This document shows positions 28,374-36,590 of a DNA stretch of 64,000 nucleotides, in pieces. The translations under genes were made by a program, and so were the position numbers. The DNA is from an uncultured Eubacteriales bacterium (GTDB lineage Bacteria; Bacillota; Clostridia; Christensenellales; DTU072): the NCBI GenBank assembly GCA_949292905.1, contig CASFAV010000003.1:96050-160049 (forward strand). Direction: 5' to 3'. The notes below the pieces were generated by a model that worked only from the letters and a program-made list of their open reading frames with translations, had not been told where the DNA came from and searched no databases. Within the stretch, counting starts at the first letter, position 1. Each line of letters starts with the position of its first letter.

Positions 28374-29337
28374 ATTGTACCAAAATCGAGGTGTTATTAC
28401 AAGGACATTGCATTATTTTTTTGCGCGCGAGCATGAACGTTGCCAGCGCGGCGAAGCCTGCGCCTACCGCTCCGATGAAAGGGTAGGCATATTTTACGAG
28501 GTTAGCGAAGCCTGCGGCGGAAAGGAGAAAGGCGAAAGAAACTGTGATTATCGGCGAGAAAGCCGAATTTTCTTTCGCCGCAACACCCAATGTGCCGGCG
28601 GCTGTGGTGAATATGGCGGAATATATCACTACCGCCCCCGCGATCCCCAGTCCGTTATTAAGGGATGTCGAGTAAAGTGGCATATCGGAGTCGGCGCTTC
28701 CGACTATCGCGGAGCGAACCATAAGCAAAAGAGCGGAAACGCTTACGGCTATTATCGCCGAAACGCAAAGCGCGCCTTTGCGCGTGAGAGAAGCGCTGAT
28801 CTTTGCCGTCACCAGCCCTGCCGAAAGGGCGTTCATTGCGGAATAAAGGAGAGGGGACAATACTCTCACTCGCCCGGTGACGGGCGAGAAGCCTTTACGA
28901 GAAAGTATGAGAACGACGAGAGCGATAATGACGGGAACGAGCACGGCGTTGACGGCTTTGACGCCGCGCATGCCTGCGGAATTCGCTATAAGAGCGGCGA
29001 CGCCGGTAACGATCGCGCCGCCGTGGACGCCGAAAAGCTCGTAGGCGAGATATTCGGCTGCGGCGAGCACCGTCGCAAGCACCAGAAAATTGACGAATCT
29101 CAGAACGAGCTCGGCGTATTCGCGATGAGAGGGGAATAAGCCTTTCGCCACGTTGCCTCCGGTAAGCGCGCCTATGCGCATGAAAGGATACGCGATAGAG
29201 CCGCACGCGACGCCCGCAAGCAGTACGGAAGGGACGCCGGCGTCGCCGAAGAAAAGGGCAATTTCCTTTCCCGAAGCGAAGCCGGCGCCGATCAGAGTTC
29301 CTATGAAAGTGAACGCCGTGACGAAGTAACCGAGCAT
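28357..29337 (-). CDS. YkvI-family polytopic membrane protein
   Basis: A 326-residue protein with about ten hydrophobic helices. The N-terminal 'FIGTLIGAGFASGKEIALFF' (residues 11-30) is the signature first helix of the YkvI family, LeuT-fold-like transporters of unknown substrate. It overlaps murB by 17 nt and follows the ABC permease by 42 nt on the same strand. The bases between carry a weak 7-bp hairpin (29342-29368). The C-terminal tail is basic and cytoplasmic. A transport function is inferred from the fold family only. Confidence 0.82.
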   Translation of the reverse strand: MLGYFVTAFTFIGTLIGAGFASGKEIALFFGDAGVPSVLLAGVACGSIAYPFMRIGALTGGNVAKGLFPSHREYAELVLRFVNFLVLATVLAAAEYLAYELFGVHGGAIVTGVAALIANSAGMRGVKAVNAVLVPVIIALVVLILSRKGFSPVTGRVRVLSPLLYSAMNALSAGLVTAKISASLTRKGALCVSAIIAVSVSALLLMVRSAIVGSADSDMPLYSTSLNNGLGIAGAVVIYSAIFTTAAGTLGVAAKENSAFSPIITVSFAFLLSAAGFANLVKYAYPFIGAVGAGFAALATFMLARKKIMQCPCNNTSILVQYERRN

Positions 29338-29379
29338 ATACCTACCGCTAAAGTGTACTCGGCGGTAGCGTCTTTTATG

Positions 29380-30168
29380 CTAATAATAGCGGCTTATGAG
29401 TTTTTCAATAAGCGCAACGACGAGGTACATGGCGGTAGCCAGCACGCAAAGCATGAGAGTGGAAGCCATCACGAGGTCGAGCTTGAATACCTGACTGCCG
29501 TAGACCAGAAGATAGCCTATGCCTTCGCGCGAAACGAGGTATTCGCCCATGATCGTACCTACCCAACTCAGTCCCACGTTTATTTTGAGAATGGACAGGA
29601 TATTCGGGATATTGGCGGGCAGGATGAGCTTGGTCAGTATCTGAAATTTATTTGCGCCCATCGAACGCATGAGCTGTATTTTTTCCTCGTCCACCGACAT
29701 GAAACCCGTAAGCGCCGATATCACCGTGATGATAAGGCATATCATAAGCGCCATGGTGACTATCGCCGTACGCCCCGCGCCCACCCAAATTATTATAAGC
29801 GGTCCGAGCGCCACTTTCGGGAGGGAATTCAGCACGATCAGGTAGGGCTCCAGCACCCGCCTTACGGTTTCGCTCCACCATAGGATCACGGCTATGGCCG
29901 TACCGAGAACGGTGGAAAGTATGAAGCTGATCACCGTTTCCCACAGTGTCGCTCCGAGATGGGTGAAGAGCTGTCCCGACGTGTACAGGTTGGCTATACT
30001 TTTGACCACGCGCGAAGGGGAAGAGGTTATGAAAGGATCCGCCCATTCGAGATATGCCGACAATTCCCATAATCCGAAAAATAATATCAGGATACCTATT
30101 TGAATTATTCGGATAACTATTTTGCGTATTCTTTGCTTTTTAAGATATTGTTTGTGTTCTTCACTCAT
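29380..30168 (-). CDS. ABC transporter permease, NitT/TauT (SsuC) family
   Basis: A 262-residue inner-membrane permease with about six helices and the BPD_transp_1 layout. The EAA-type coupling loop is 'LMRSMGANKFQILTKLILPANIPNILS' shortened here to residues about 170-195. It overlaps the ATPase gene by 8 nt. With the ATPase and NMT1-like binding protein it forms one importer. Family substrates include taurine, sulfonates, nitrate and thiamine precursors; none is favoured by context. Confidence 0.93.
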   Translation of the reverse strand: MSEEHKQYLKKQRIRKIVIRIIQIGILILFFGLWELSAYLEWADPFITSSPSRVVKSIANLYTSGQLFTHLGATLWETVISFILSTVLGTAIAVILWWSETVRRVLEPYLIVLNSLPKVALGPLIIIWVGAGRTAIVTMALMICLIITVISALTGFMSVDEEKIQLMRSMGANKFQILTKLILPANIPNILSILKINVGLSWVGTIMGEYLVSREGIGYLLVYGSQVFKLDLVMASTLMLCVLATAMYLVVALIEKLISRYY

Positions 30169-30925
30169 CGTTTGCCTCCATATCCTTCCATATACTTCTG
30201 AAATATACCGGGAAGGATTTCTGTTCTCTTCGCTTGAGGGGCGAAATACTTTTGTCGAGGGTGATGTCGTACACTTTTTTGACCGTGGCGGGGCGCGACG
30301 AGAGAACGATAACCTTATCCGACATGGATATGGCTTCGCTTATGTCGTGAGTGACGAGAACGGCGGTCTTGCCTTCCGTGCGAATTATGCGCTCCACGTC
30401 GTCGCACACGGTGAGCCGCGTCTGGAAGTCCAGCGCGGAGAAGGGTTCGTCCAGCAGCAAAAGTTCGGGTCTCGTGACGAGCGTACGAATGAGCGCGGCG
30501 CGCTGTCGCATACCGCCCGACAGCTCGGAAGGACGCTTCTTGCGGAATTCCTTGAGACCGTATTTTTCCAACAGCGCGTCGGCGTATTCGCATATTTCTT
30601 TGCTTTTGTCGCGTTTGATCTCGGGTCCGAGGGTGACGTTGCGAAATACGGAGCGCCACTCGAACAATTGATCTCTTTGCGGCATCAGCGAAGTCATATG
30701 CCGCGCTTCGCTTACGGGTCTGCCTTTGACGAGCACTTCGCCGCCGGATGGAGATATGAGTCCTGCGATGATCCCGAGCAAAGTGGTCTTGCCGCAACCC
30801 GACGGTCCCACTATAGCTGCGAATTCGCCTTCGTTGACCTCCAGGCTTACGTCGGACACGGCTTCCGTTTCGCCGTCGTGACTGTGATAAATAAGAGATA
30901 CGTTTTTAAGTTCGAGCAGCGCCAT
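30161..30925 (-). CDS. ABC transporter ATP-binding protein, NitT/TauT (SsuB/TauB) family
   Basis: A 254-residue ATPase with Walker A 'GPSGCGKTT' (40-48), signature 'LSGGMRQRAAL', Walker B 'LLLLDEPFSALD' and the switch 'VLVTHDISEA'. It energises the adjacent permease. The ATG follows the binding-protein stop by 14 nt with a gaggtac-type site; its end overlaps the permease start by 8 nt. Confidence 0.95.
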   Translation of the reverse strand: MALLELKNVSLIYHSHDGETEAVSDVSLEVNEGEFAAIVGPSGCGKTTLLGIIAGLISPSGGEVLVKGRPVSEARHMTSLMPQRDQLFEWRSVFRNVTLGPEIKRDKSKEICEYADALLEKYGLKEFRKKRPSELSGGMRQRAALIRTLVTRPELLLLDEPFSALDFQTRLTVCDDVERIIRTEGKTAVLVTHDISEAISMSDKVIVLSSRPATVKKVYDITLDKSISPLKRREQKSFPVYFRSIWKDMEANDE

Positions 30926-30939
30926 TATACCGTACCTCT

Positions 30940-31944
30940 TTACGACGCGAGCAATGCTTCCGCTATCGAATTGTCGATGATGTCGGCGAATGCTACCGGC
31001 GCTTCGAGCGCGCCTGCGAAAGTCAGTATCTCTATGAATTTGTCGAAATCCTTTTCCTCCATGACGGGAGTGGTCTTGTAAGCGTCGATCGCTTTATAGG
31101 CTTCTACAGAAGAAGCGAGTATCTCGTTCGACGTGTCGGGGAAGGACGGAGCTATAGCCGCGGCGATCGCCTGCGAAGAAGAATCCGTCACGAAATCGAT
31201 ACCTTTGATGATGGCGCGCATGAACGCCAAAACGGTGTCGCGGTTTTCCGAAATGTAATTTTGGGTAGCCATAAAGCAGGTGTAAGGCACGTCGCCCGCC
31301 GCGGCTCCCACGGAAGCGGCTATATACCCTTTGCCCGCTTCGGCGTAGGTGGAAGCAACGGGTTCGAACATCGTGCAGTAATCGCCGGTCCCCGATTCGA
31401 ATGCCGAAGCGATGAGATCGAATTGGACGTCGTAGTTGATCGTGACGTTCACGCCGTCGTCGAGTCCGTTGAGATGTAAAGCGTATTCCAGCGTCATCGC
31501 GGGGATACCGCCGGGGCGTCCGCCGATTATTTCCGAACCCGCAAGAGACGACCACGTAAAGTCCTCGACGGCGTTTCTGCCGATTAGGAAAGAGCCGTCC
31601 TTCTTTGTGAGCTGACCGAAAACGACGGGGTAATTGTTACTGCCCGCCGCTTTGACGTATACGGCGGCTTCGGGACCCATGAGTCCGATATCGGCTTGAC
31701 CGCTCAGAACGGCTGTCATCGATTTGTCGGCGCCGCCGCCGTTGGTAAGTTCGATCTCGATGCCTTCTTCCGCGAAGAAGCCCTGATTGACAGCCACGTA
31801 GAGCGGCGCGTAGAATACGGAATGAGTGACTTCGTTGAGCCTTATGGTGACGACGTCGGAATCGTCCTCCTTACAGCCGGCGAAGCAGAGCGCGCACAGC
31901 GTACACAGTACGGCAATGAGCGCGAGGGAAATGAGTTTTTTCAT
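30940..31944 (-). CDS. ABC transporter substrate-binding lipoprotein, NMT1/THI5-SsuA type
   Basis: A 334-residue exported lipoprotein with signal MKKLISLALI..., lipobox CFAGC and Cys24. The mature part has the NMT1/SsuA hallmarks 'HSVFYAPLYVAVNQGFFAEEGIEIEL', shown here across residues 41-66, and 'QADIGLMGPEAAVYV' (about 86-100). It feeds the ATPase and permease downstream in the same operon. No TPP riboswitch is visible in the roughly 130 bp upstream, so thiamine-precursor specificity is not supported. An AAGGAGGAACC site precedes the ATG. Confidence 0.93.
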   Translation of the reverse strand: MKKLISLALIAVLCTLCALCFAGCKEDDSDVVTIRLNEVTHSVFYAPLYVAVNQGFFAEEGIEIELTNGGGADKSMTAVLSGQADIGLMGPEAAVYVKAAGSNNYPVVFGQLTKKDGSFLIGRNAVEDFTWSSLAGSEIIGGRPGGIPAMTLEYALHLNGLDDGVNVTINYDVQFDLIASAFESGTGDYCTMFEPVASTYAEAGKGYIAASVGAAAGDVPYTCFMATQNYISENRDTVLAFMRAIIKGIDFVTDSSSQAIAAAIAPSFPDTSNEILASSVEAYKAIDAYKTTPVMEEKDFDKFIEILTFAGALEAPVAFADIIDNSIAEALLAS

Positions 31945-32037
31945 TTTGGTTCCTCCTTGAATGATTTCAATACATACTATGTCCGCGTTTGCGCGACGGG
32001 TGACAGCGCGCGCCGATTGATTTTTGGGTGAAGTCTG

Positions 32038-32066
32038 TTGTAAATTGCGCGCGCGTGTGTTATATT
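32038..32066 (+). promoter_or_regulatory. Extended -10 promoter 5 nt before an ATG
   Basis: TTGTAA (32038-32043), a 17-nt spacer and TATATT (32061-32066) with an extended TG one base upstream. The ATG at 32072 lies 5 nt after the -10 box and no ribosome site is present, so the transcript is probably leaderless. Confidence 0.62.
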
Positions 32067-32071
32067 ACATA

Positions 32072-33505
32072 ATGATGAGAACAAATACGTTCGTAAAAAT
32101 TTGTTTGGGAGTCGCATTCGTGCTTGTCGTGTCTGTCGCGGCGGCGCTTTCGGCGTGCGTTCCGACTGCCAGCTCGGCGGAAGCCGCTAGTTACGCATAC
32201 GACGTCAATCCTCCACGAATAATCTGTTCGCCTTCGTCCGCGGACGGGTACGCTTCGTCCGTGGAAGTTACGGTAATATGGGAGAATTCCGATTCGTATA
32301 AGTTCTATTCCGTCACGGGACGCACAGGTATAGAGTCGGGTGAGATACGCTATGCCGAACCTTTCGTCGTCACCGCAGAAGGCAATAACGAAATAAAAGC
32401 TTATTATCTGGATTCGACGGGAGCGAAAAGCTACGTGACCGCTACGGTCGATTATATCGATTCCACTCCGCCTACGGCGTCCGCGATAGCGGAAAGCATA
32501 CGGTGCGAAATAGACCTCACTGCGGAAACGCCGATGTTGCTTACTTTGCGCGCGGCGGACGCATTGAGCGGAGTCAAAAGGGTTTACGTTAAAGATCTCG
32601 GCAGAGAATTCTATTTGAAAGACGGAGCGGATTCTCTCTATGCCGTGGATTGCGCGGGACTGAGCGGCTACGTTTACGTTACCGTAGAGGACAACGCGGG
32701 CAATACGACCGATTACGGGTATCAGCTCAACGGCTTCGACAGGACGGCTATCAACGAGTACGCCGCCAAATTCGCGGCGCTCGACGAAAGTATGTACGCT
32801 TCCGACGCCTGGGACGGCATACTGGAAGCCTATAAAAATCTTTCGACCGCATTGGGTGATCCCGCGACGTCGTCGTCCGTGGTGAGCGCGTACAAGCGCG
32901 CGGCGGACGAGGCGGCGGATACCTCGTACAGGATAACTACCGTGTATTCGGCAAGCAATGCCGACGTACCGACGGGTATAGACGCGAGCGCCGAATACGG
33001 CTATACCGACAGACCGGCAGGCGACGCGCTCACTCTTACCGCGGGCGAATGTGCCGCGGCAAATCATGCGGAAATCAAAAATACCGCTTCGGCGGCTTCC
33101 GGATATCTCAATCCGATAACGTACTCGTTTTCGCTTGCGCTCACTTCCGCAGAGGGGGCGGTAAACGTCTATCGCGAAATAGAAATAGGCGCGGACATGC
33201 CTGCGGGCGCGGACGTGGCGAAAGTGTATTACTATAATTCCGACGGCGTGCTCGAGTTGTTGCGCTCGCAGATACGCGACGGCAGACTTTATTTCTATAC
33301 CGACAAGTTGGGCGATTTCTATCTCGTATCCGATCTGGAATACGCGAATAACGGAAGCGAAGAAAAAGGAGTCACGATAGGCGACAAATTTTATCCTGCC
33401 GAAACTTTATGGACGGCAGGCGGAATAATAGCGGGCGTAGCTGTCCTCGGCGGAATAGTTACTTTAGTCGCAATGTCTTTAGTGAATAAAAAACGCGGGA
33501 GATAA
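32072..33505 (+). CDS. Cell-surface protein with Ig-like region and C-terminal membrane anchor
   Basis: I do not recognise the family as a whole. The 477-residue product has an N-terminal export signal ending LSAC (Cys29), which could be a lipobox, followed by SSAEAAS. An Ig-like/triple-Tyr style domain follows ('DSTPPTASAIAES', 'DALSGVKRVYVKD', 'VTVEDNAGNTTDYGYQ'), then a helical segment about 235-290 and a beta-rich domain. A C-terminal helix ('AGGIIAGVAVLGGIVTLVAM') with an NKKRGR tail ends it. This is the layout of a surface-exposed protein tethered at its C-terminus without a sortase motif. An in-frame ATG 48 nt further upstream lies before the promoter and is rejected. Confidence 0.75.
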   Translation: MMRTNTFVKICLGVAFVLVVSVAAALSACVPTASSAEAASYAYDVNPPRIICSPSSADGYASSVEVTVIWENSDSYKFYSVTGRTGIESGEIRYAEPFVVTAEGNNEIKAYYLDSTGAKSYVTATVDYIDSTPPTASAIAESIRCEIDLTAETPMLLTLRAADALSGVKRVYVKDLGREFYLKDGADSLYAVDCAGLSGYVYVTVEDNAGNTTDYGYQLNGFDRTAINEYAAKFAALDESMYASDAWDGILEAYKNLSTALGDPATSSSVVSAYKRAADEAADTSYRITTVYSASNADVPTGIDASAEYGYTDRPAGDALTLTAGECAAANHAEIKNTASAASGYLNPITYSFSLALTSAEGAVNVYREIEIGADMPAGADVAKVYYYNSDGVLELLRSQIRDGRLYFYTDKLGDFYLVSDLEYANNGSEEKGVTIGDKFYPAETLWTAGGIIAGVAVLGGIVTLVAMSLVNKKRGR

Positions 33506-33530
33506 AAAAACAGGATTATCGCTTTTTGTT

Positions 33531-33563
33531 AAAAAAGGCGCCGCTTGTAGCGGCGTCTTTTAA
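33531..33563. terminator. Bidirectional terminator
   Basis: The stem ggcgccgct/agcggcgtc with a 3-nt loop is preceded by six A and followed by tttt. It serves the convergent surface-protein (+) and membrane-protein (-) genes. Confidence 0.85.
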
Positions 33564-33586
33564 TGCTTTAACGTTCTAACGGATAT

Positions 33587-34018
33587 TTATTCTTCCTCGC
33601 GTCTTCTACTCGCCAGATATTCGGTGTGCGCCCGCGAGGCTTTGCTCCTTGAGGAGAAAGTGGATCTGCCGCGATTGAAAATAAGATCGACGACGAGAAG
33701 TATGCTGGCCGCGCAGAATATTACCTGCAGCAGCAATGCGAGCAAGCCCGCGCCGAAACCGCAGCGCTTGAAGTCGAATACGGCGACGATAAGCAATATC
33801 ACCGCGCCCAAGCCTACGAGTCCCCAGCCGATACCGGAACCGCTCGCGACGAGGAATATTCCTCCCGCAATACCGCCCGCGCCGAGCAAACAGAAGAATC
33901 CGCCTACGAAAAGACTCACGCCGTAACGGCGCAGAAAAGCCCGATTTATCTTATTGGCGACGACTATAAGTATTATGAGTGCGACGACGGCGATGATAAC
34001 GTATACCCACCAAGGCAT
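33587..34018 (-). CDS. Small four-helix membrane protein, unknown function
   Basis: A 143-residue protein with about four hydrophobic helices ('VYVIIAVVALIILIVVA', 'LFVGGFFCLLGAGGIAGGIF', 'GLVGLGAVILLIVAVF', 'LLALLLQVIFCAASILLVV'). It ends in a basic, Ser/Arg-rich cytoplasmic tail (about 115-143). No family is recognised. It has its own consensus promoter, an AAGGAGG site 7 nt before the ATG and a terminator, so it is monocistronic. Confidence 0.8.
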   Translation of the reverse strand: MPWWVYVIIAVVALIILIVVANKINRAFLRRYGVSLFVGGFFCLLGAGGIAGGIFLVASGSGIGWGLVGLGAVILLIVAVFDFKRCGFGAGLLALLLQVIFCAASILLVVDLIFNRGRSTFSSRSKASRAHTEYLASRRREEE

Positions 34019-34049
34019 AATTTACCTCCTTAAAGAATTTCGTGTAAAG

Positions 34050-34078
34050 ATTATACCATACGTGATATTACTTATCAA
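34050..34078 (-). promoter_or_regulatory. Promoter of the small membrane-protein gene
   Basis: On the minus strand, TTGATA (34073-34078), a 17-nt spacer and TATAAT (34050-34055) with an extended TGG. This is one of the best sigma-A matches in the window. Confidence 0.8.
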
Positions 34079-34083
34079 TAGGT

Positions 34084-34112
34084 AAAAAAAGACCGTCCCG
34101 GTCGGGACGGTC
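34084..34112 (-). terminator. Terminator of the serC-serA operon
   Basis: On the minus strand, the stem gaccgtccc/gggacggtc with a 4-nt loop is followed by seven T. Confidence 0.9.
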
Positions 34113-34149
34113 GAAGCGTATCGTATTCGATTTCCGCAAGGTCTACAGC

Positions 34150-35304
34150 TTAAAGCACTCTCACGCTGATAACGTCGTCGAGCTCGCTCATGGCGTTGAG
34201 CACGCAATCCTCTCCGCCGTTGCAGACGTCGTCTATATCGACTATTGCGTAGCCGAGGCTACCGCGTTCCGCTTTATTGAGAACGTATTTCTTGCCTGCG
34301 AGGATATTCTCCACGGCTTCGGGCACGTCCGTGCCCGCCTTATACACGACGGTCAGGCGTTCGTTACCGGTACGTTCGCATTTGAGAGCGGGGAAATTGA
34401 CGCTGTTGACCACGTTTCCGTTTTCGAGATAATCCTTGATCTCGCTCGCCGCCATTACCGCGCAGTTGTCCTCCGCTTCCGCGGTGCTCGCGCCGAGGTG
34501 AGGGATGACGATGATGCCTTTGGAGTTGAGGCAGTCCGCATTCGGGAAGTCCACCACGTAATTGCGTATCTTGCCTGCGGCGATGCCGTCTTTGACGTCG
34601 GCAACGTTCGCGAGCTCGCCGCGCGCCATATTGAGGATCACGACTCCCGCTTTCATCGAGGCTATGGAGACAGCGTTGACCATTTCGCGGGTGGAGTCGA
34701 GAAGGGGAACGTGTAAAGTAATGAAGTCGGCTACGGGATAAATTTCCTCGGGAGAAGCCGCTATGACGGTTCCTTCGGGAAGGCGCGCTTTGTTCGCTTC
34801 GGAAAGATAGGGGTCGTATCCCACGATATTCATGCCGAGAGCCTTGGCGGCGCACGCCACTTTGACGCCGATCGCGCCGAGTCCTATGATACCGAGAGTT
34901 TTGCCTTCTATCTCGATACCGCCGAAAGCGCTCTTCCCTTTTTCGACCTGTTTGGCGACGTCGTCGCCTTTGAGCCCGTTAGCCCAGGCGTTACCGCCTA
35001 TGATGTCGCGCGAAGCGAGCAACATTCCGCAGATAACGAGCTCCTTGACGGCGTTGGCGTTCGCGCCGGGAGTGTTGAATACGCATATCCCCGATTCGGT
35101 CATGCGCGCTACGGGTATGTTGTTCACGCCCGCGCCCGCTCTGCCGATAGCGAGGAGATTGTCGTTAATTTCGTAGTCGTCCATTTTGAAGGAACGCACG
35201 ATTATCGCGTCGGGAGCGGCGCAATCCTTGCTCACCGCGTAGTTTCCGTCGAATACCGTGAAGATCTTATCGCTTATCGAATTCAGAGTAAGGATATCGT
35301 ACAT
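34150..35304 (-). CDS. serA: D-3-phosphoglycerate dehydrogenase
   Basis: SerA oxidises 3-phosphoglycerate with NAD+, the first step of serine synthesis. The 384-residue product has the NAD-binding fold ('LGIIGLGAIGVKVACAAKAL', about 137-156), the substrate-side 'NMARGELANV' and the catalytic His in 'IPHLGASTAEAEDN'. A C-terminal ACT-like regulatory domain ('RGSLGYAIVDID', about 347-358) ends the protein. It is the short type, without the extra ASB domain. It begins 1 nt after serC stops, so the two are tightly coupled. Confidence 0.95.
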   Translation of the reverse strand: MYDILTLNSISDKIFTVFDGNYAVSKDCAAPDAIIVRSFKMDDYEINDNLLAIGRAGAGVNNIPVARMTESGICVFNTPGANANAVKELVICGMLLASRDIIGGNAWANGLKGDDVAKQVEKGKSAFGGIEIEGKTLGIIGLGAIGVKVACAAKALGMNIVGYDPYLSEANKARLPEGTVIAASPEEIYPVADFITLHVPLLDSTREMVNAVSIASMKAGVVILNMARGELANVADVKDGIAAGKIRNYVVDFPNADCLNSKGIIVIPHLGASTAEAEDNCAVMAASEIKDYLENGNVVNSVNFPALKCERTGNERLTVVYKAGTDVPEAVENILAGKKYVLNKAERGSLGYAIVDIDDVCNGGEDCVLNAMSELDDVISVRVL

Positions 35305-35305
35305 A

Positions 35306-36379
35306 TTATTTGTTCTCCGTTTCGAATTTCTTCATGAACGCGATGAGCGCTTCCACGCCTTCAACGGGCATTGCGTTGTAAATGCTCGCGCGCATTCCGC
35401 CTACGAGCTTGTGTCCTTTGATGGATACGAGTCCCGCTTTCTCCGCTTCTTTGACGAATTTTGCGTTCAACTCGTCGGAGCCGGTCACGAAAGGCACGTT
35501 CATGAGCGAACGGTCTTCGGGCTTGACGGGGTTGGTGTAGAGAGAGGAATTGTCGATGAAATCGTAAAGCAATTTAGCTTTGTATTCGTTGATCTTCTGG
35601 ATCTCTTTCACGCCGCCGAGCTTAAGGAGATGACGGAACACGAGCATCGCCATATATATAGCGAAGCACGGAGGGGTGTTGTAGAGGCTGTCGGCGTCCG
35701 CCTGCGTCTTGTAAGAAAGCATCGTCGGGCAATAGTCTTTCTCGTGACCGACGAGGTCTTTGCGCACGATGACTATGGTGAGTCCTGCGGGCGCGATGTT
35801 CTTCTGGGCGCCTGCATAGATGAGTCCGTACTTGTTGACGTCCACTTCCTCGCTCAGTATCATGCTGGACATATCGGATACGATAGGGCAATCCGCCACG
35901 GGGAAAGTGCGGTCGGTATAACGGGTACCGAAAATGGTGTTGTTCTGCGTGATATGAACGTAGTCGATACCGTCGCGGAATTTAACGCCCTCGGGGATAT
36001 AAGTGAATACTTTGTCTTTGGAGCTCGCCGCGACTACGCAATCGCCGTATTTGGTCGCTTCTTTGGCGGCTTTTCCTGCGAAGTTGCCGGTCACGATATA
36101 GTCCGCTTTACCTTTGACGAGGAGGTTGAGGGGGACTGCCGCGAACTGCTGGCTCGCGCCGCCCTGCACGAACAATACGTCGTAATCGTCGCCTATATTC
36201 ATCAGTTTACGCAGAGAAGCGAGGGCTTCCTGGTGGATGGCGTCGTACCATTTGGAGCGGTGGCTCATTTCGGTTACGGACATGCCGGAGCCTTCGTAAT
36301 CGAGAAAATCTTTCTGCGCGGAGAGTTTAACTTCTTCGGGCAGCATACTGGGACCTGCGGAAAAATTGTAAACTTTCAT
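35306..36379 (-). CDS. serC: Phosphoserine aminotransferase
   Basis: SerC transfers an amino group from glutamate to 3-phosphohydroxypyruvate. The 357-residue product begins with the family N-terminus 'VYNFSAGPSMLPEEV', contains 'GGASQQFAAVPLNL' (about 70-83) and has the PLP Lys in 'YAGAQKNIAPAG'. It is first in the serC-serA operon, with an aggaagg site and a consensus promoter. The third gene, serB, is not in the window. Confidence 0.97.
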   Translation of the reverse strand: MKVYNFSAGPSMLPEEVKLSAQKDFLDYEGSGMSVTEMSHRSKWYDAIHQEALASLRKLMNIGDDYDVLFVQGGASQQFAAVPLNLLVKGKADYIVTGNFAGKAAKEATKYGDCVVAASSKDKVFTYIPEGVKFRDGIDYVHITQNNTIFGTRYTDRTFPVADCPIVSDMSSMILSEEVDVNKYGLIYAGAQKNIAPAGLTIVIVRKDLVGHEKDYCPTMLSYKTQADADSLYNTPPCFAIYMAMLVFRHLLKLGGVKEIQKINEYKAKLLYDFIDNSSLYTNPVKPEDRSLMNVPFVTGSDELNAKFVKEAEKAGLVSIKGHKLVGGMRASIYNAMPVEGVEALIAFMKKFETENK

Positions 36380-36413
36380 ATTATCCTTCCTTAAAGTTTA
36401 ATAATATGAGGAG

Positions 36414-36442
36414 ATTATACAACAATTGCGTTTGTATGTCTA
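36414..36442 (-). promoter_or_regulatory. serC promoter
   Basis: On the minus strand, TAGACA (36437-36442), a 17-nt spacer and TATAAT (36414-36419). The leader is about 28 nt. Confidence 0.75.
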
Positions 36443-36474
36443 TTATTCGCGAGCATTTCGGAGTGAAATATTGC

Positions 36475-36504
36475 TTGCTAAAAGGTAAAGATATAATATA
36501 TAAT
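36475..36504 (+). promoter_or_regulatory. RNase J gene promoter (candidate)
   Basis: TTGCTA (36475-36480), an 18-nt spacer and TATAAT (36499-36504). A second TATAAT at 36492-36497 could pair with a TTGCTT at 15-nt spacing. The region is divergent from the serC promoter. The leader of about 80 nt contains a GC-rich cgcgccgcg palindrome-like stretch. Confidence 0.5.
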
Positions 36505-36590
36505 ATATTAAGCGAATTCCGGAACGCGCCGCGCGTGTGCGCGCCGCGGAGCGGAAACAATCATGCAAAATTTTACGGAAGGGATCAGCA

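Noticed and set aside
31945..32071. TPP riboswitch upstream of the NMT1-type binding protein
   Set aside because: The conserved CUGAGA and related TPP elements are not present on the minus strand.
36537..36590. GTG start for RNase J 18 codons upstream
   Set aside because: No ribosome site there, whereas TTG 36591 has GGAAGGG at 7 nt.
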